From NCBI RefSeq assembly GCF_003992615.1, contig NZ_RZMY01000015.1, positions 124,001 through 188,000 of the forward strand: 64,000 nt of DNA, written 5' to 3'. Shown one piece after another: positions 8,765 to 17,888 of this stretch. Numbering within the stretch: position 1 is the first letter of the stretch; each line of letters opens with the position of its first letter. The translations under genes and the position numbers were made by a program. The DNA is from Flagellimonas beolgyonensis. GTDB taxonomy: Bacteria > Bacteroidota > Bacteroidia > Flavobacteriales > Flavobacteriaceae. Under the pieces are notes generated by a model that was not told where the DNA came from, searched no databases, and saw only the letters and a program-made list of their open reading frames with translations.

Positions 8765-8894
8765 GGTTTTAGGCGCACGACAAAACAAACGTTCCTTTTA
8801 TCCAATTCCTTTTTCACATCCCGTAATACTTTGTATATTGCGGCGATTAGAAATCCCCTGATCAACAAACACCAACTTAAAACACAATCACCCT

Positions 8895-9509
8895 ATGCAT
8901 ATTGCGGTAGCTGGAAACATTGGCGCTGGAAAAACCACTTTAACCAACTTACTTGCAAAACATTACAAGTGGGAAGCCCATTTTGAGGATGTGGTGGACA
9001 ATCCCTATTTGGATGACTTTTACACCCAAATGGAACGTTGGAGCTTTAACCTGCAAATCTACTTTTTGAACAGCCGGTACCGCCAAATTCTTAAGATCCG
9101 AGAAACGGGAAAAAATGTGATCCAGGACCGTACCATTTATGAGGATGCGCACATTTTTGCACCCAACCTGCATGCCATGGGTTTAATGACCAACCGGGAT
9201 TACGAAAACTACAAAAGCTTGTTCGAATTGATGGAAAGTTTGGTGCAACCACCAGATTTGTTGATCTATTTGCGCAGTTCCATCCCCAATTTGGTCAGTC
9301 AGATTCACAAACGCGGGCGGGATTACGAAAACTCCATTTCCATTGATTACCTCAGCCGATTGAACGAGCGTTACGAAGCTTGGGCCAATACCTACGAAAA
9401 AGGGAAATTGCTCATTTTTGATGTGGACAACCTCGATTTCGTATCCGATCCCGAGGATTTGGGTACGGTAATCAACCGTATCGATGCCGAGATCCACGGT
9501 TTGTTTTAA
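8895..9509 (+). CDS. Deoxynucleoside kinase
   Basis: Phosphorylates deoxynucleosides for salvage, in the cytoplasm. The 204 residues start MHIAVAGNIGAGKTTL with the P-loop at 7-15. Next come the FED-like acidic segment near 32, the DRTIYEDAHIF motif near 80 (the DRS-type substrate-binding element) and the lid RGRDYE near 142. Full length for the bacterial dCK/dGK family. The specific nucleoside cannot be read from sequence. A second, more divergent copy of this domain is fused to FolK at 58772-59917. It stands alone, about 130 bp after the response regulator. Confidence 0.92.
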   Translation: MHIAVAGNIGAGKTTLTNLLAKHYKWEAHFEDVVDNPYLDDFYTQMERWSFNLQIYFLNSRYRQILKIRETGKNVIQDRTIYEDAHIFAPNLHAMGLMTNRDYENYKSLFELMESLVQPPDLLIYLRSSIPNLVSQIHKRGRDYENSISIDYLSRLNERYEAWANTYEKGKLLIFDVDNLDFVSDPEDLGTVINRIDAEIHGLF

Positions 9510-9638
9510 AAAATTTACGCCAGAAATATGTAATTTGTTCAATATCCTTCTTTTTGAAGAGATATAACTATATTTAATTGTGTTAATCTGGGATGGACCG
9601 TAACCCCTCCATCAAAATAGAATCTTAAGAAAGAGAGC

Positions 9639-9851
9639 ATGAACTCAGACATTTTGAAGCTTTACAAGCAACTGGAAAGTATGGAGCAAACCAAGGAAGT
9701 GGTTCAATTACAAAAACAAATCAAGGAAACATTGTACCAAAACCTAAGAACACATTTTCTTGAATACACTAGCATTGGGCGAATTATTGGTTATGACGAA
9801 CTTCAAGAAGAACTAAAGAAAGCCATGGAACTCCTTGAACTTCAGAAATAA
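9639..9851 (+). CDS. Small conserved-looking protein, unknown function
   Basis: I do not recognise this 70-residue protein. It is highly charged and predicted to be largely helical, with a coiled-coil-like first half (LYKQLESMEQTKEVVQLQKQ) and a second helix ending in MELLELQK. It has no signal peptide, membrane segment or cysteines. An upstream gap of 128 bp and a downstream gap of nearly 200 bp make it a single-gene unit. Codon use resembles that of its neighbours and there is no competing frame, which supports it being real. Confidence 0.6.
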   Translation: MNSDILKLYKQLESMEQTKEVVQLQKQIKETLYQNLRTHFLEYTSIGRIIGYDELQEELKKAMELLELQK

Positions 9852-10049
9852 AAACAACCAACTGGGGTGAGTTTACCAAATATCTTTTCCAAATCATCCA
9901 ATGAATAAAACAATGAGAGGGTATTTCCCTCACCCAAACTACCCGTTCCCTCATTATTGCTTTTAAACATTTGATTTTCAAACTAGTTTCGGATTGGGAC
10001 TATTCCCACAACCAGTAACTACGCCCTTGCGGCCAAAAATTTGAAAATC

Positions 10050-10766
10050 ATGGAAACAAAAAAGAACCCAAAATCCGATCTACGAAAAAACAGCATCCTT
10101 TACTTTTTTGTGGGGATGACCGTAGTCCTCTTTGCCACTTGGTTGGCTTTGGAATGGAAAAGTTATAACGAAACCATCGCTTGTGACTTCGGACAACTTG
10201 ATCCTGATCTACTGCCTGATGAAGAAGCCCCCATTACCATCCAAAAACTGCCCGAACCTCCAAAGCCAAAAATTCAAGCACCACCAATAATTGAAATCGC
10301 TCCCGATGATTCGGACTTTGACGAAACTCCAATTGAAGCTAATGAACCAAATCCAGACACAGAAATAGCCGAAGTGGATGATATTGAAGTTGCCGAAGAA
10401 GACATTCCAGATACCGTACCCTTCATTTTGATTGAAAATGCACCCATTTTTCCGGGCTGTGAAAATCAGTCCACCGAAAAAGAAAAAAGGGACTGTTTTC
10501 AGGAGATGATGCTCAAACACATCAAGAAAAATTTCAACTATCCTGAAATGGCCATGGAAATGGGATTACAAGGAAAGGTAAATGTAATTTTCACTGTGCA
10601 AAAAGATGGCAGCATTGGCGATGTTCGTTTGCGAGGTCCGCACGAGAGCTTGGAGAAGGAAGCCGCCCGGATCATCTCTAAATTGCCCAAAATGATTCCT
10701 GGTAAACAACGGGGAACCCCAGTGAAAGTACCGTATGCCATTCCGATTACTTTTGTATTGAACTAA
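10050..10766 (+). CDS. TonB-family energy transducer
   Basis: Couples the proton-motive force to outer-membrane receptors. With the ATG at 10050 (preferred to the TTG nine bases earlier) it has 238 residues: a cytoplasmic basic N-terminus, one TM near 16-36 (ILYFFVGMTVVLFATW), an acidic proline-rich periplasmic linker (EPPKPKIQAPP, then many Glu and Asp) and a C-terminal TonB domain from about 140 with FNYPEMAMEMGLQGKVNV and a final PYAIPITFVLN. No exbB/exbD genes lie nearby. Several TonB paralogues per genome are usual in this family, so its receptor partner is unknown. Confidence 0.9.
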   Translation: METKKNPKSDLRKNSILYFFVGMTVVLFATWLALEWKSYNETIACDFGQLDPDLLPDEEAPITIQKLPEPPKPKIQAPPIIEIAPDDSDFDETPIEANEPNPDTEIAEVDDIEVAEEDIPDTVPFILIENAPIFPGCENQSTEKEKRDCFQEMMLKHIKKNFNYPEMAMEMGLQGKVNVIFTVQKDGSIGDVRLRGPHESLEKEAARIISKLPKMIPGKQRGTPVKVPYAIPITFVLN

Positions 10767-10773
10767 AATGGCA

Positions 10774-10864
10774 TCTCGACTGCGATCGATGTGACAACTA
10801 TTAGCTTTCTCAAGCTCCCAAAGGTCGGTTCGAAATGACAAATTATCGGAACAGTCATTTCGAA
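10774..10864. repeat. Degenerate REP-like palindromic repeat
   Basis: Perfect 11-bp inverted arms, TTCGAAATGAC at 10829-10839 and GTCATTTCGAA at 10854-10864, preceded by CTCGACTGCGATCGATGTG. The wording resembles dispersed intergenic palindromes common in flavobacterial genomes. Repetition elsewhere cannot be shown from one window. Confidence 0.4.
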
Positions 10865-10914
10865 ATGAGGATTGTAAAGACGATTTAGAAATCTTAATTC
10901 TTACATTGAAAAAT

Positions 10915-10946
10915 AAAAAAACCACGCCAATTGGCGTGGTTTTTCC
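10915..10946. terminator. Bidirectional terminator
   Basis: A perfect 20-bp palindrome (ACCACGCCAA and its complement, 10921-10940) flanked by a run of A on the left and a run of T on the right. It can end both the TonB-family gene (plus) and hppA (minus). Confidence 0.85.
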
Positions 10947-10967
10947 AGCTTTGCAGAAAAGCAAGCG

Positions 10968-13370
10968 CTAATTCTTTGCCTCAGCACTTTTATATTCTTG
11001 GATCTTTTGCTCCAATTCTTCTTTGGTGGCAGCAGTAAACTCTTCGGTTTCTTCCACTACCTCACCATTGTTTGTGGTACTTGAAGTAACCACGGCTTTA
11101 AATGTTCCTTCATCGGTATTGCTCACCTCCACACGGATTTGTTTTTCCATGGCTTGGGTGGTTTGCATACCTTCCTCGGTAACATTGATGGTTTTGGTTT
11201 CCTCATGCAACATGCCCATTTCATCGGCTGGAGCAAGGCTTACCAAACTTGGCGCGATTACCAAGGCCACCACGGACATCAATTTCAACAAGATGTTCAA
11301 AGAAGGACCTGAAGTATCCTTAAAAGGATCTCCAACGGTATCCCCAACAACGGCTGCCTTGTGGGCATCGCTACCTTTTCTTCCTTGGCTTTCAATGGTC
11401 TTTTTGGCATTGTCCCATGCACCACCGGCATTGGATTGGAAAATCGCCATCAACACACCTGCTGTGGTTACACCGGCCAATAGACCACCCAACATTTCAG
11501 CACCGCCGATAAAACCAACGGCAACAGGAACGGCAATGGCCAACAATCCTGGGAATACCATCTCTTTAATGGACGCCTGGGTTGAAATGGCCACACATTT
11601 TTCATATTCGGCCACCCCATCGGCAGCTTCAAAAATTTCCATATCCTCCTTGGTCGCTTTGGAAAGGTCTGAATCGTATTTACGCATTACTTCCAAAGCC
11701 GCTTTCAATTGTGGGATTTCCTTAAACTGACGACGCACTTCCTCAATCATGGACATGGCCGCTCTACCCACCGCATTCATGGAAAGGGCCGAGAACACGA
11801 ACGGCAACATACCACCGATCAACAAACCAGCCATAATATCAGGTTGGGACACATCGATGGATTGTACGCCGGCTGTTTTCATAAACGCGGCAAACAAGGC
11901 CAAAGCTGTCAAGGCAGCAGAAGCAATCGCAAATCCTTTTCCGATGGCAGCTGTAGTGTTACCCACCGCATCCAATTTATCGGTGCGCTCACGAACCTCC
12001 CTTGGCAACTCGGCCATCTCGGCAATACCACCAGCGTTATCCGAAATAGGACCGTAGGCATCAACCGCCAACTGGATTCCTGTATTCGCCAACATCCCTA
12101 CGGCAGCGATTGCGATTCCGTAAAGTCCAGCAAAATGATGGGACACCAAGATAGCAGCAGCAATCAAAATAATTGGAATGGCAGTGGACATCATACCCAC
12201 ACCCAAACCTGCAATAATATTTGTAGCAGAACCGGTTTCTGACTGGCGAACAATCGAGTTCACCGGTTTTGTACCTGTTCCGGTATAGTACTCGGTTACT
12301 TTACCTACCAAAAGGCCAGCTACCAAACCTGCAATGGTCGCCCAAAAAACACCCATGGCAGAATATTCTTTTCCGCCCTCTACCCAAGAGTCTGGAAGCA
12401 TTCCGGTAATGATAAAATAAGAGGCTACCAACATGAGTCCAGCAGAACCAAATTCACCAATGTTCAATGCGGTCTGTGGGTTGCCACCATCTTTCACCTT
12501 TACAAAGAAGGTTCCAATGATGGACATCACGATTCCCACAGCGGCCAATGCCAAAGGTAAGTATACCGCTCCAAGGCCATCAAAGGAAGCTTGGAATTCG
12601 GGAAGGGTTGCAAAAATAGCACCCAATACCATGGTACCGATGATCGATCCCACATAGGATTCAAAAAGGTCGGCACCCATACCGGCCACATCCCCTACGT
12701 TGTCACCAACGTTATCGGCAATGGTTGCAGGGTTCAACGGGTGATCTTCTGGGATACCGGCTTCCACCTTACCCACAAGGTCAGCACCAACGTCGGCTGC
12801 TTTGGTGTAGATACCACCACCCACACGGGCAAATAGTGCAATGGATGAGGCTCCAAGAGAGAACCCGGAAAGTACGTTAAGCACCTCGGCCAATTCCCAA
12901 CCTTGTCCGCTGTAAATCATAAAGAGTCCACTCAATCCCAAAACACCAAGGCCCACAACACCAAGACCCATAACGGCTCCACCGGCGAAGGCTACTTCCA
13001 AGGCTTTGCCCAAAGACGTTCTAGCCGCCTGTGTGGTTCTAACATTGGCTTTGGTGGCAACTTTCATTCCAATGAAACCTGCCAATGCGGAACAGATGGC
13101 CCCTACAACGAAGGAAACGGCCACCATACCGTTGGAACCGGCTTCGTTACTTCCTTTGAAGAACAATAGCACGGCAACGGCCACAACGAATATGCTCAAA
13201 ATTTTATACTCTGCCTTTAGGAATGACATGGCCCCATCGGCAATATTCTTGGCAATCCTTGCCATTTTTTCGTCTCCAACCTCTTGTTTGGAGATCCATA
13301 CGTTCTTAATGAAAACGTACAACAGGCCCAGGATACCAAAAACGGGCAAAAACTTTACGATTAAATCCAT
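10968..13370 (-). CDS. hppA: Membrane-bound ion-pumping pyrophosphatase, K+-dependent type, with C-terminal tail
   Basis: Hydrolyses pyrophosphate and pumps H+ or Na+ out of the cytoplasm. About 16 membrane segments are visible in 800 residues. The substrate site includes [13 protein letters not shown] and [15 protein letters not shown] near 195-235. [10 protein letters not shown] carries Ala where K+-independent enzymes have Lys, so this is a K+-dependent type, the group that includes Na+ pumps and dual Na+/H+ pumps; the ion cannot be decided here. After the last TM ([15 protein letters not shown]) comes an unusual acidic tail of about 87 residues, which by family topology should lie in the periplasm. 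The soluble pyrophosphatase gene lies directly upstream, beyond a terminator. Confidence 0.95.
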   Translation of the reverse strand: MDLIVKFLPVFGILGLLYVFIKNVWISKQEVGDEKMARIAKNIADGAMSFLKAEYKILSIFVVAVAVLLFFKGSNEAGSNGMVAVSFVVGAICSALAGFIGMKVATKANVRTTQAARTSLGKALEVAFAGGAVMGLGVVGLGVLGLSGLFMIYSGQGWELAEVLNVLSGFSLGASSIALFARVGGGIYTKAADVGADLVGKVEAGIPEDHPLNPATIADNVGDNVGDVAGMGADLFESYVGSIIGTMVLGAIFATLPEFQASFDGLGAVYLPLALAAVGIVMSIIGTFFVKVKDGGNPQTALNIGEFGSAGLMLVASYFIITGMLPDSWVEGGKEYSAMGVFWATIAGLVAGLLVGKVTEYYTGTGTKPVNSIVRQSETGSATNIIAGLGVGMMSTAIPIILIAAAILVSHHFAGLYGIAIAAVGMLANTGIQLAVDAYGPISDNAGGIAEMAELPREVRERTDKLDAVGNTTAAIGKGFAIASAALTALALFAAFMKTAGVQSIDVSQPDIMAGLLIGGMLPFVFSALSMNAVGRAAMSMIEEVRRQFKEIPQLKAALEVMRKYDSDLSKATKEDMEIFEAADGVAEYEKCVAISTQASIKEMVFPGLLAIAVPVAVGFIGGAEMLGGLLAGVTTAGVLMAIFQSNAGGAWDNAKKTIESQGRKGSDAHKAAVVGDTVGDPFKDTSGPSLNILLKLMSVVALVIAPSLVSLAPADEMGMLHEETKTINVTEEGMQTTQAMEKQIRVEVSNTDEGTFKAVVTSSTTNNGEVVEETEEFTAATKEELEQKIQEYKSAEAKN

Positions 13371-13431
13371 AGATTGAGTTGTTTAGATTTTTTTAACGGC
13401 TGCTAATGTAGTAAAATACGAAGTAATAAAA

Positions 13432-13468
13432 AAAATGCGCCTTTGTTTATAAAAGGCGCATTTTTTCA
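13432..13468 (-). terminator. Terminator after the soluble pyrophosphatase gene
   Basis: A stem of AATGCGCCTTT with AAAGGCGCATT around a short loop, with T runs on both sides. On the minus strand it lies about 15 bp after the inorganic pyrophosphatase stop and before hppA. Confidence 0.8.
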
Positions 13469-13481
13469 ATGCTATTCTTAC

Positions 13482-14009
13482 CTATATGGTGAAGGTACGT
13501 TTCTTTTTGTGGTCGCTGTTATCATAACGTTTCACACACTCATGGTAAATCTGGATGGCTTCGTTCACATCGCCCCAGCCTCCGGTATCCACCTTCTTTT
13601 CCTCCAAATCCTTGTACACTTGAAAAAAGTGCTCGATTTCCTTCAATCGGTGGGGGTTCAGTTCGCTAATGTCATCACGTTGGCTCCAAATAGGGTCGGA
13701 AACCGGAACACAGATCAATTTTTCATCAGGTCCCTTCTCATCCGTCATGTGGAAAACGCCCACTGGCTTTACTTCCACCACAACCATTGGGTAGGTTGGT
13801 TCGGTACAAAGTACCAGAACATCCAAGGGATCACCGTCCAAAGCCAACGTTTCAGGAATGAACCCATAATCACCCGGGTACATCATTGAAGAGAACAACG
13901 TCCTATCAAATCGGATTTTGTTCAACGTAAAATCGTATTCGTATTTGTTTCGGCTTCCTTTTGGAATTTCTACTAGAACATCAAAGGTTATCTGTGGTTT
14001 CTTAGCCAT
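13482..14009 (-). CDS. ppa: Soluble inorganic pyrophosphatase
   Basis: Family I cytoplasmic pyrophosphatase, hydrolysing PPi to two phosphates. The start at 14009 (MAKKPQITFDVLVEIPKGSRNKYEYD) gives 175 residues, the normal family size; an ATG seven codons upstream is possible but adds only MQKIKRK. The family signature DGDPLDVLVL (Asp residues binding Mg2+) is near residue 72, and YPGDYGFIPETL lies before it. A terminator and about 110 bp separate it from hppA, so the two pyrophosphatases are neighbours but probably not co-transcribed. Confidence 0.95.
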   Translation of the reverse strand: MAKKPQITFDVLVEIPKGSRNKYEYDFTLNKIRFDRTLFSSMMYPGDYGFIPETLALDGDPLDVLVLCTEPTYPMVVVEVKPVGVFHMTDEKGPDEKLICVPVSDPIWSQRDDISELNPHRLKEIEHFFQVYKDLEEKKVDTGGWGDVNEAIQIYHECVKRYDNSDHKKKRTFTI

Positions 14010-14082
14010 TTTTCGTTTTATTTTCTGCAAAAATAACCAGTATTGCTGGATTTACAGGTAAAAACGGGCTTTTTAGTATGAA

Positions 14083-16578
14083 TTAAAAGTTAAATCCGAA
14101 AGTTCCGGTGATACCAAATCTGCGTGCATCGGGATTATCCAAGTAATTCCCCCTAAAGTTGAAGTCGATTCGCAATATTTTAAAGATGTTGCCCACACCA
14201 AAGGAATACTCCCAATAAATTTGGTCGGTAGGGGCCATCAATGGGATATTGGTCGGGGCACTCAAGGCAATATTCTCATCGGACAATTGCCCCCAGGCTC
14301 CACGTAGGCCTACAATTTCCCTTAAGTTCAACTTTCGTAACACGGGTATCCGTGAAAACAATCGCCCGTTGAAATTGTGCTCCAAATGGACCGTGGCATA
14401 GGTATCGGTCACAAATTCATAAAAATCCAAATTGGGGAACACGTTGTACAGCGAGAACAGGGTCTGGTTGCCCGGTATCACACTCAACAGCCCCAATGGC
14501 ACCGTACCGAAGGTCTTGCCCAGTTCCACACTGCTGGTCAATCGGCCAAAACCACCAATCTGCCAAGGTTGACGATAGGAAAATTGCAGTTTCTCATAAT
14601 CGAAATCACTTTCCAAAAAACCACTGAATCCTTTGGTATAGTTCAGCACCAAGGTGCTATAATTGTCATTGATATTGGCCCGTTCCACCCCATAGCCAAT
14701 GGTTCGCTTTCCGGGAGTATAGACGATGGTGGTATTGACATCGAACTGTTTTATTTCCGATGCAATACCCGTAAGCGAAGTCGGGTCCACATAATCGAGG
14801 CTAAAGGCATCGGGCAGAGCGGAACTCAACGTACGGAACGAGCTGCCCACACTAAACCGAAAATTCTTCACCGGTTCCATTTCCACATTGAAAGTGGACA
14901 GGTTTATGTTCGTTAACCGGTTATTGGAACCGACCGTAACCAAGGATGACGACGCGATGCTTCGCCCCAATACATCATTTGTACTGGTTAGGCTGAGTCC
15001 CAATTGTTCAATATCCCTTCGATTGCCCCCGGAAACGATCAATCTGCTTTTTCGGTCCAACAGGAATTTACCGGAAAAACCATGTTTGAACTTTCTATCC
15101 TCAAATCCATAGGCCATATACCCTTCCAAACGCCAAGTATCATTTTGGCCGAAATAGGTCCGCGCCCCCGCCCTTAGTCGAATACCCTCTGCATCGTTAA
15201 AACCGAAGGTGCTGTAGATATCCCCAATATCGATGTTCCACTTATCGATTTCCACATAACCGGAACCCAAAATACTGACAATGTCGTAATAGGTCCGGAA
15301 CTTGGGAACGGTCTTCAGGGTATCCAACAATTTGAAAATACCCGATTCATCGTCGTTCAAGCTTTCCAAGCGAGCATTCTTCCAAAAAACACTGTCCTGC
15401 GAGAACACTCGTGGGTCATACGGGTCGGAAACGGCCTTGTAGAAAGCTTCGGGTCGGTTGGTATCGAATTGGTAATTGTCAAAAACCGTGGTGCGTTTGC
15501 CATATACCCCCCGTGATTCTTCCTTTTTGGAGAAGCTGAAATCACTCAACATGTAATCCCGTTTCAGTAAAAAGACCGAATCGCTCACCACATCGAAGTC
15601 CTGTTCAATGTATATTTCCTTCACCCAGTTGATGTTGGCACTCTTGGTGACCTGCATGTTGATTTTCTTGATGGCGAAGGTGGTATCGTTCACCCAAAAG
15701 TCCCCTTTGAAGGTCAACTCGTTTTTGCGTCGGGGATAATAGATAATGTTATAGCACCATTTATTGTCGATAAACGTACTGTCGGACAACACATAATTAT
15801 AAACATCCACCCCCGTTTTGGACAAGGGACTGGTAAAGCTCTTGTCGAAAAATTTGAGGTAATTGTCGTAAATATCATAATCGGAATAAAGGTCCTCCAC
15901 AAACGCAGTGATGGCCTGATTGCCGCTAAAGCCTGAATTTTTGTTGCCCAATACATCCTCCTTTTCCTTATCGATGATATTGTCCCCATATACTTTGGAA
16001 AAGGTTTCGTTCAAAAAGATGGGCAGGTAGGTTTTACCAGTTATCCTAGAAGTATCGAGATCTTCGAACATAAATTCCAACCCCTTGAAAAGCTTGCTCT
16101 TGATCAGGGCACTGTCGATGGTATTCAGGTCGAACTCGATTTTCTCGTATTTGTCGTACTGGTATTGTTTAAACATCCGCACCCCGTTTTGGCGCTTTTT
16201 GGCCCATATTTTTTTAAGGATATCAATGGCCGGATTGTTCTTTTTGGATTGTTTTCCAGTGTAAACGATCACCTCCCTCAATTGCTCCGCGGATTCGGGC
16301 AAAACAATCTCCATTCCGTAATTTACCTTTTGTGGCAATGGGATCTCCTTGGTCTCATAGCCAATGAAGGACACCTTAATGGCACTGTAGGTTTCATCGG
16401 ATTCCATATAGAAACGACCATTGTCGTTGGTGATGGTTCCTTCGGAGGAGTTCACAAAGATGATATTGGCAAAAGCAATGGGCATGCCGGTCTCATCGGT
16501 CACAATACCTTCCACCTTGGTCTGTGCGGAAACCGACAAAAAGATCAAAAAGAAAACGAAAGAAAGGAATTTGTTCAT
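14083..16578 (-). CDS. DUF5686 and carboxypeptidase-like regulatory domain protein
   Basis: Predicted outer-membrane protein of 831 residues. The signal peptide ends at SVSAQ (residue 19). A carboxypeptidase-like beta-sandwich follows (VEGIVTDETGMPIAFANIIF to about 95), then a DUF5686 region with mixed alpha/beta sequence (KIWAKKRQNGVRMFKQYQYDKYEKIE) and a C-terminal half rich in aromatic beta-strands ending in RRFGITGTFGFNF, as in porin-like barrels. The function of DUF5686 is not established. It follows pdhB on the same strand, but a strong terminator lies between them. Confidence 0.88.
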   Translation of the reverse strand: MNKFLSFVFFLIFLSVSAQTKVEGIVTDETGMPIAFANIIFVNSSEGTITNDNGRFYMESDETYSAIKVSFIGYETKEIPLPQKVNYGMEIVLPESAEQLREVIVYTGKQSKKNNPAIDILKKIWAKKRQNGVRMFKQYQYDKYEKIEFDLNTIDSALIKSKLFKGLEFMFEDLDTSRITGKTYLPIFLNETFSKVYGDNIIDKEKEDVLGNKNSGFSGNQAITAFVEDLYSDYDIYDNYLKFFDKSFTSPLSKTGVDVYNYVLSDSTFIDNKWCYNIIYYPRRKNELTFKGDFWVNDTTFAIKKINMQVTKSANINWVKEIYIEQDFDVVSDSVFLLKRDYMLSDFSFSKKEESRGVYGKRTTVFDNYQFDTNRPEAFYKAVSDPYDPRVFSQDSVFWKNARLESLNDDESGIFKLLDTLKTVPKFRTYYDIVSILGSGYVEIDKWNIDIGDIYSTFGFNDAEGIRLRAGARTYFGQNDTWRLEGYMAYGFEDRKFKHGFSGKFLLDRKSRLIVSGGNRRDIEQLGLSLTSTNDVLGRSIASSSLVTVGSNNRLTNINLSTFNVEMEPVKNFRFSVGSSFRTLSSALPDAFSLDYVDPTSLTGIASEIKQFDVNTTIVYTPGKRTIGYGVERANINDNYSTLVLNYTKGFSGFLESDFDYEKLQFSYRQPWQIGGFGRLTSSVELGKTFGTVPLGLLSVIPGNQTLFSLYNVFPNLDFYEFVTDTYATVHLEHNFNGRLFSRIPVLRKLNLREIVGLRGAWGQLSDENIALSAPTNIPLMAPTDQIYWEYSFGVGNIFKILRIDFNFRGNYLDNPDARRFGITGTFGFNF

Positions 16579-16681
16579 GAGCAGCTATAAAGGACATGAA
16601 GAACAGCTGGAAAGCGATTCCACATATCAACTTAGGTCAAATTTGGTTTAAAAGTAATGTCTTATCAAAAACTGTTCCCTA

Positions 16682-16716
16682 AAAAATAGCCCCGGCAACC
16701 ATGTTGTCGGGGCTAA
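16682..16716 (-). terminator. Terminator after pdhB
   Basis: A long GC-rich hairpin (AGCCCCG with CGGGGCT, extended by GCAAC/GTTG inside, 16688-16714) is followed on the minus strand by ATTTTTTAG. It lies just past the pdhB stop. Confidence 0.85.
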
Positions 16717-16736
16717 TATACCTTACTTACAAGTTT

Positions 16737-17717
16737 CTATAACTTATATAACACTTTCTTAACAGCCTTGATCACATCTTCGTGGTTTGGCAACCATTCG
16801 GCCAAAAGCACTGGTGAATAAGGAGCTGGCGTATCAGCGGTGTTCAATTTTACAATGGGTGCATCCAAATAATCGAATGCTTTGTCCTGCACATGGTAAA
16901 TGATTTCGGTAGCCACGTTGCCAAATGGCCAGGCTTCTTCCAAAATCACCAACCTATTGGTTTTTTTGACCGATGTTAGAATGGTATTGATATCCATCGG
17001 GCGAACGGTGCGTAAATCAATGATCTCACAACTGATGCCCTCTTTTTCCAGTTCCTCGGCAGCTTTGTAAGCTTCTTTTATGATTTTTCCAAAGGAAACG
17101 ATGGTTACATCCGTACCTTCCCTTTTAATATCGGCCACACCCAACGGAATGGTGTACTCGCCTTCGGGCACTTCCCCTTTGTCTCCATACATTTGCTCGG
17201 ACTCCATAAAGATAACGGGGTCGTTGTCACGGATGGCAGACTTCAACAATCCTTTGGCGTCAGCAGGATTCGAAGGTACCACTACCTTTAGACCTGGACA
17301 GTTGGCATACCAACTTTCAAAAGCCTGGGAGTGCGTTGCTGCCAATTGCCCTGCAGATGCGGTTGGGCCCCTAAATACGATGGGGCAGTTAAACTGCCCA
17401 CCGGACATTTGACGGATCTTTGCCGCGTTGTTTATGATTTGGTCAATTCCTACCAAGGAAAAGTTGAACGTCATAAATTCTATAATGGGCCTATTGCCGA
17501 TCATCGCAGAACCTACGCCTATACCAGCAAAACCCAACTCAGAAATCGGGGTATCCAATACACGTTCCGGTCCAAACTCATCAAGCATGCCCTTGGATGC
17601 TTTATAGGCTCCATTGTATTCTGCAACTTCCTCACCCATCAAATAAATGGATTCATCCCTTCGCATCTCTTCGGACATGGCCTCGGCGATGGCCTCCCTA
17701 AACTGTAGTGTTTTCAT
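16737..17717 (-). CDS. pdhB: Pyruvate dehydrogenase E1 component, beta subunit
   Basis: Beta subunit of the thiamine-diphosphate E1 component that decarboxylates pyruvate to feed acetyl-CoA. The 326 residues match the family throughout: MKTLQFREAIAEAMSEEMRRDESI, GEEVAEYNGAYKASKGM (with the Glu that activates the cofactor), IGNRPIIEFMTFNF and a C-terminal transketolase domain with DLRTVRPMDINTILTSV. The alpha subunit and E2 are not in this window. It is divergent from etfBA across a 171-bp region holding a long palindrome, so it could share the regulator of etfBA, although the palindrome is nearer to etfB. Confidence 0.95.
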   Translation of the reverse strand: MKTLQFREAIAEAMSEEMRRDESIYLMGEEVAEYNGAYKASKGMLDEFGPERVLDTPISELGFAGIGVGSAMIGNRPIIEFMTFNFSLVGIDQIINNAAKIRQMSGGQFNCPIVFRGPTASAGQLAATHSQAFESWYANCPGLKVVVPSNPADAKGLLKSAIRDNDPVIFMESEQMYGDKGEVPEGEYTIPLGVADIKREGTDVTIVSFGKIIKEAYKAAEELEKEGISCEIIDLRTVRPMDINTILTSVKKTNRLVILEEAWPFGNVATEIIYHVQDKAFDYLDAPIVKLNTADTPAPYSPVLLAEWLPNHEDVIKAVKKVLYKL

Positions 17718-17817
17718 TAAATCGAACTAAAGAATTTCGTTAGTGTGCTTAAAAACGCAAGCAAAAATAGCAAAAACTACACGAACATCACTTGGGCATT
17801 CATCAAAAAAAAGAACA

Positions 17818-17845
17818 AAATTTATTATGCATGCATAATAAATTT
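17818..17845. promoter_or_regulatory. 28-bp perfect palindrome, probable operator of etfBA
   Basis: A perfect inverted repeat centred between 17831 and 17832 with core TTATGCATGCATAA and A/T arms. It overlaps the expected -33 region of the etfB promoter. The 16-bp core recurs upstream of the GDSL lipoprotein gene (38559-38574). The size and symmetry fit a dimeric regulator of MarR or TetR type; no such gene is in the window. Confidence 0.7.
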
Positions 17846-17858
17846 CATAATTATTAGC

Positions 17859-17866
17859 TATATTTG
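17859..17866 (+). promoter_or_regulatory. -7 element of the etfB promoter
   Basis: TATATTTG matches TAnnTTTG. The usual TTG about 19-20 bp upstream is absent; that position is occupied by the palindrome, as would be expected if an activator replaces the -33 contact. The start site would be near 17872. Confidence 0.55.
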
Positions 17867-17888
17867 ATGCGATAAACCTAAAGTATAT

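Noticed and set aside
11023-13377. Plus-strand open frames opposite hppA
   Set aside because: Shadows of the low-complexity Ala/Gly/Val-rich membrane pyrophosphatase on the other strand.
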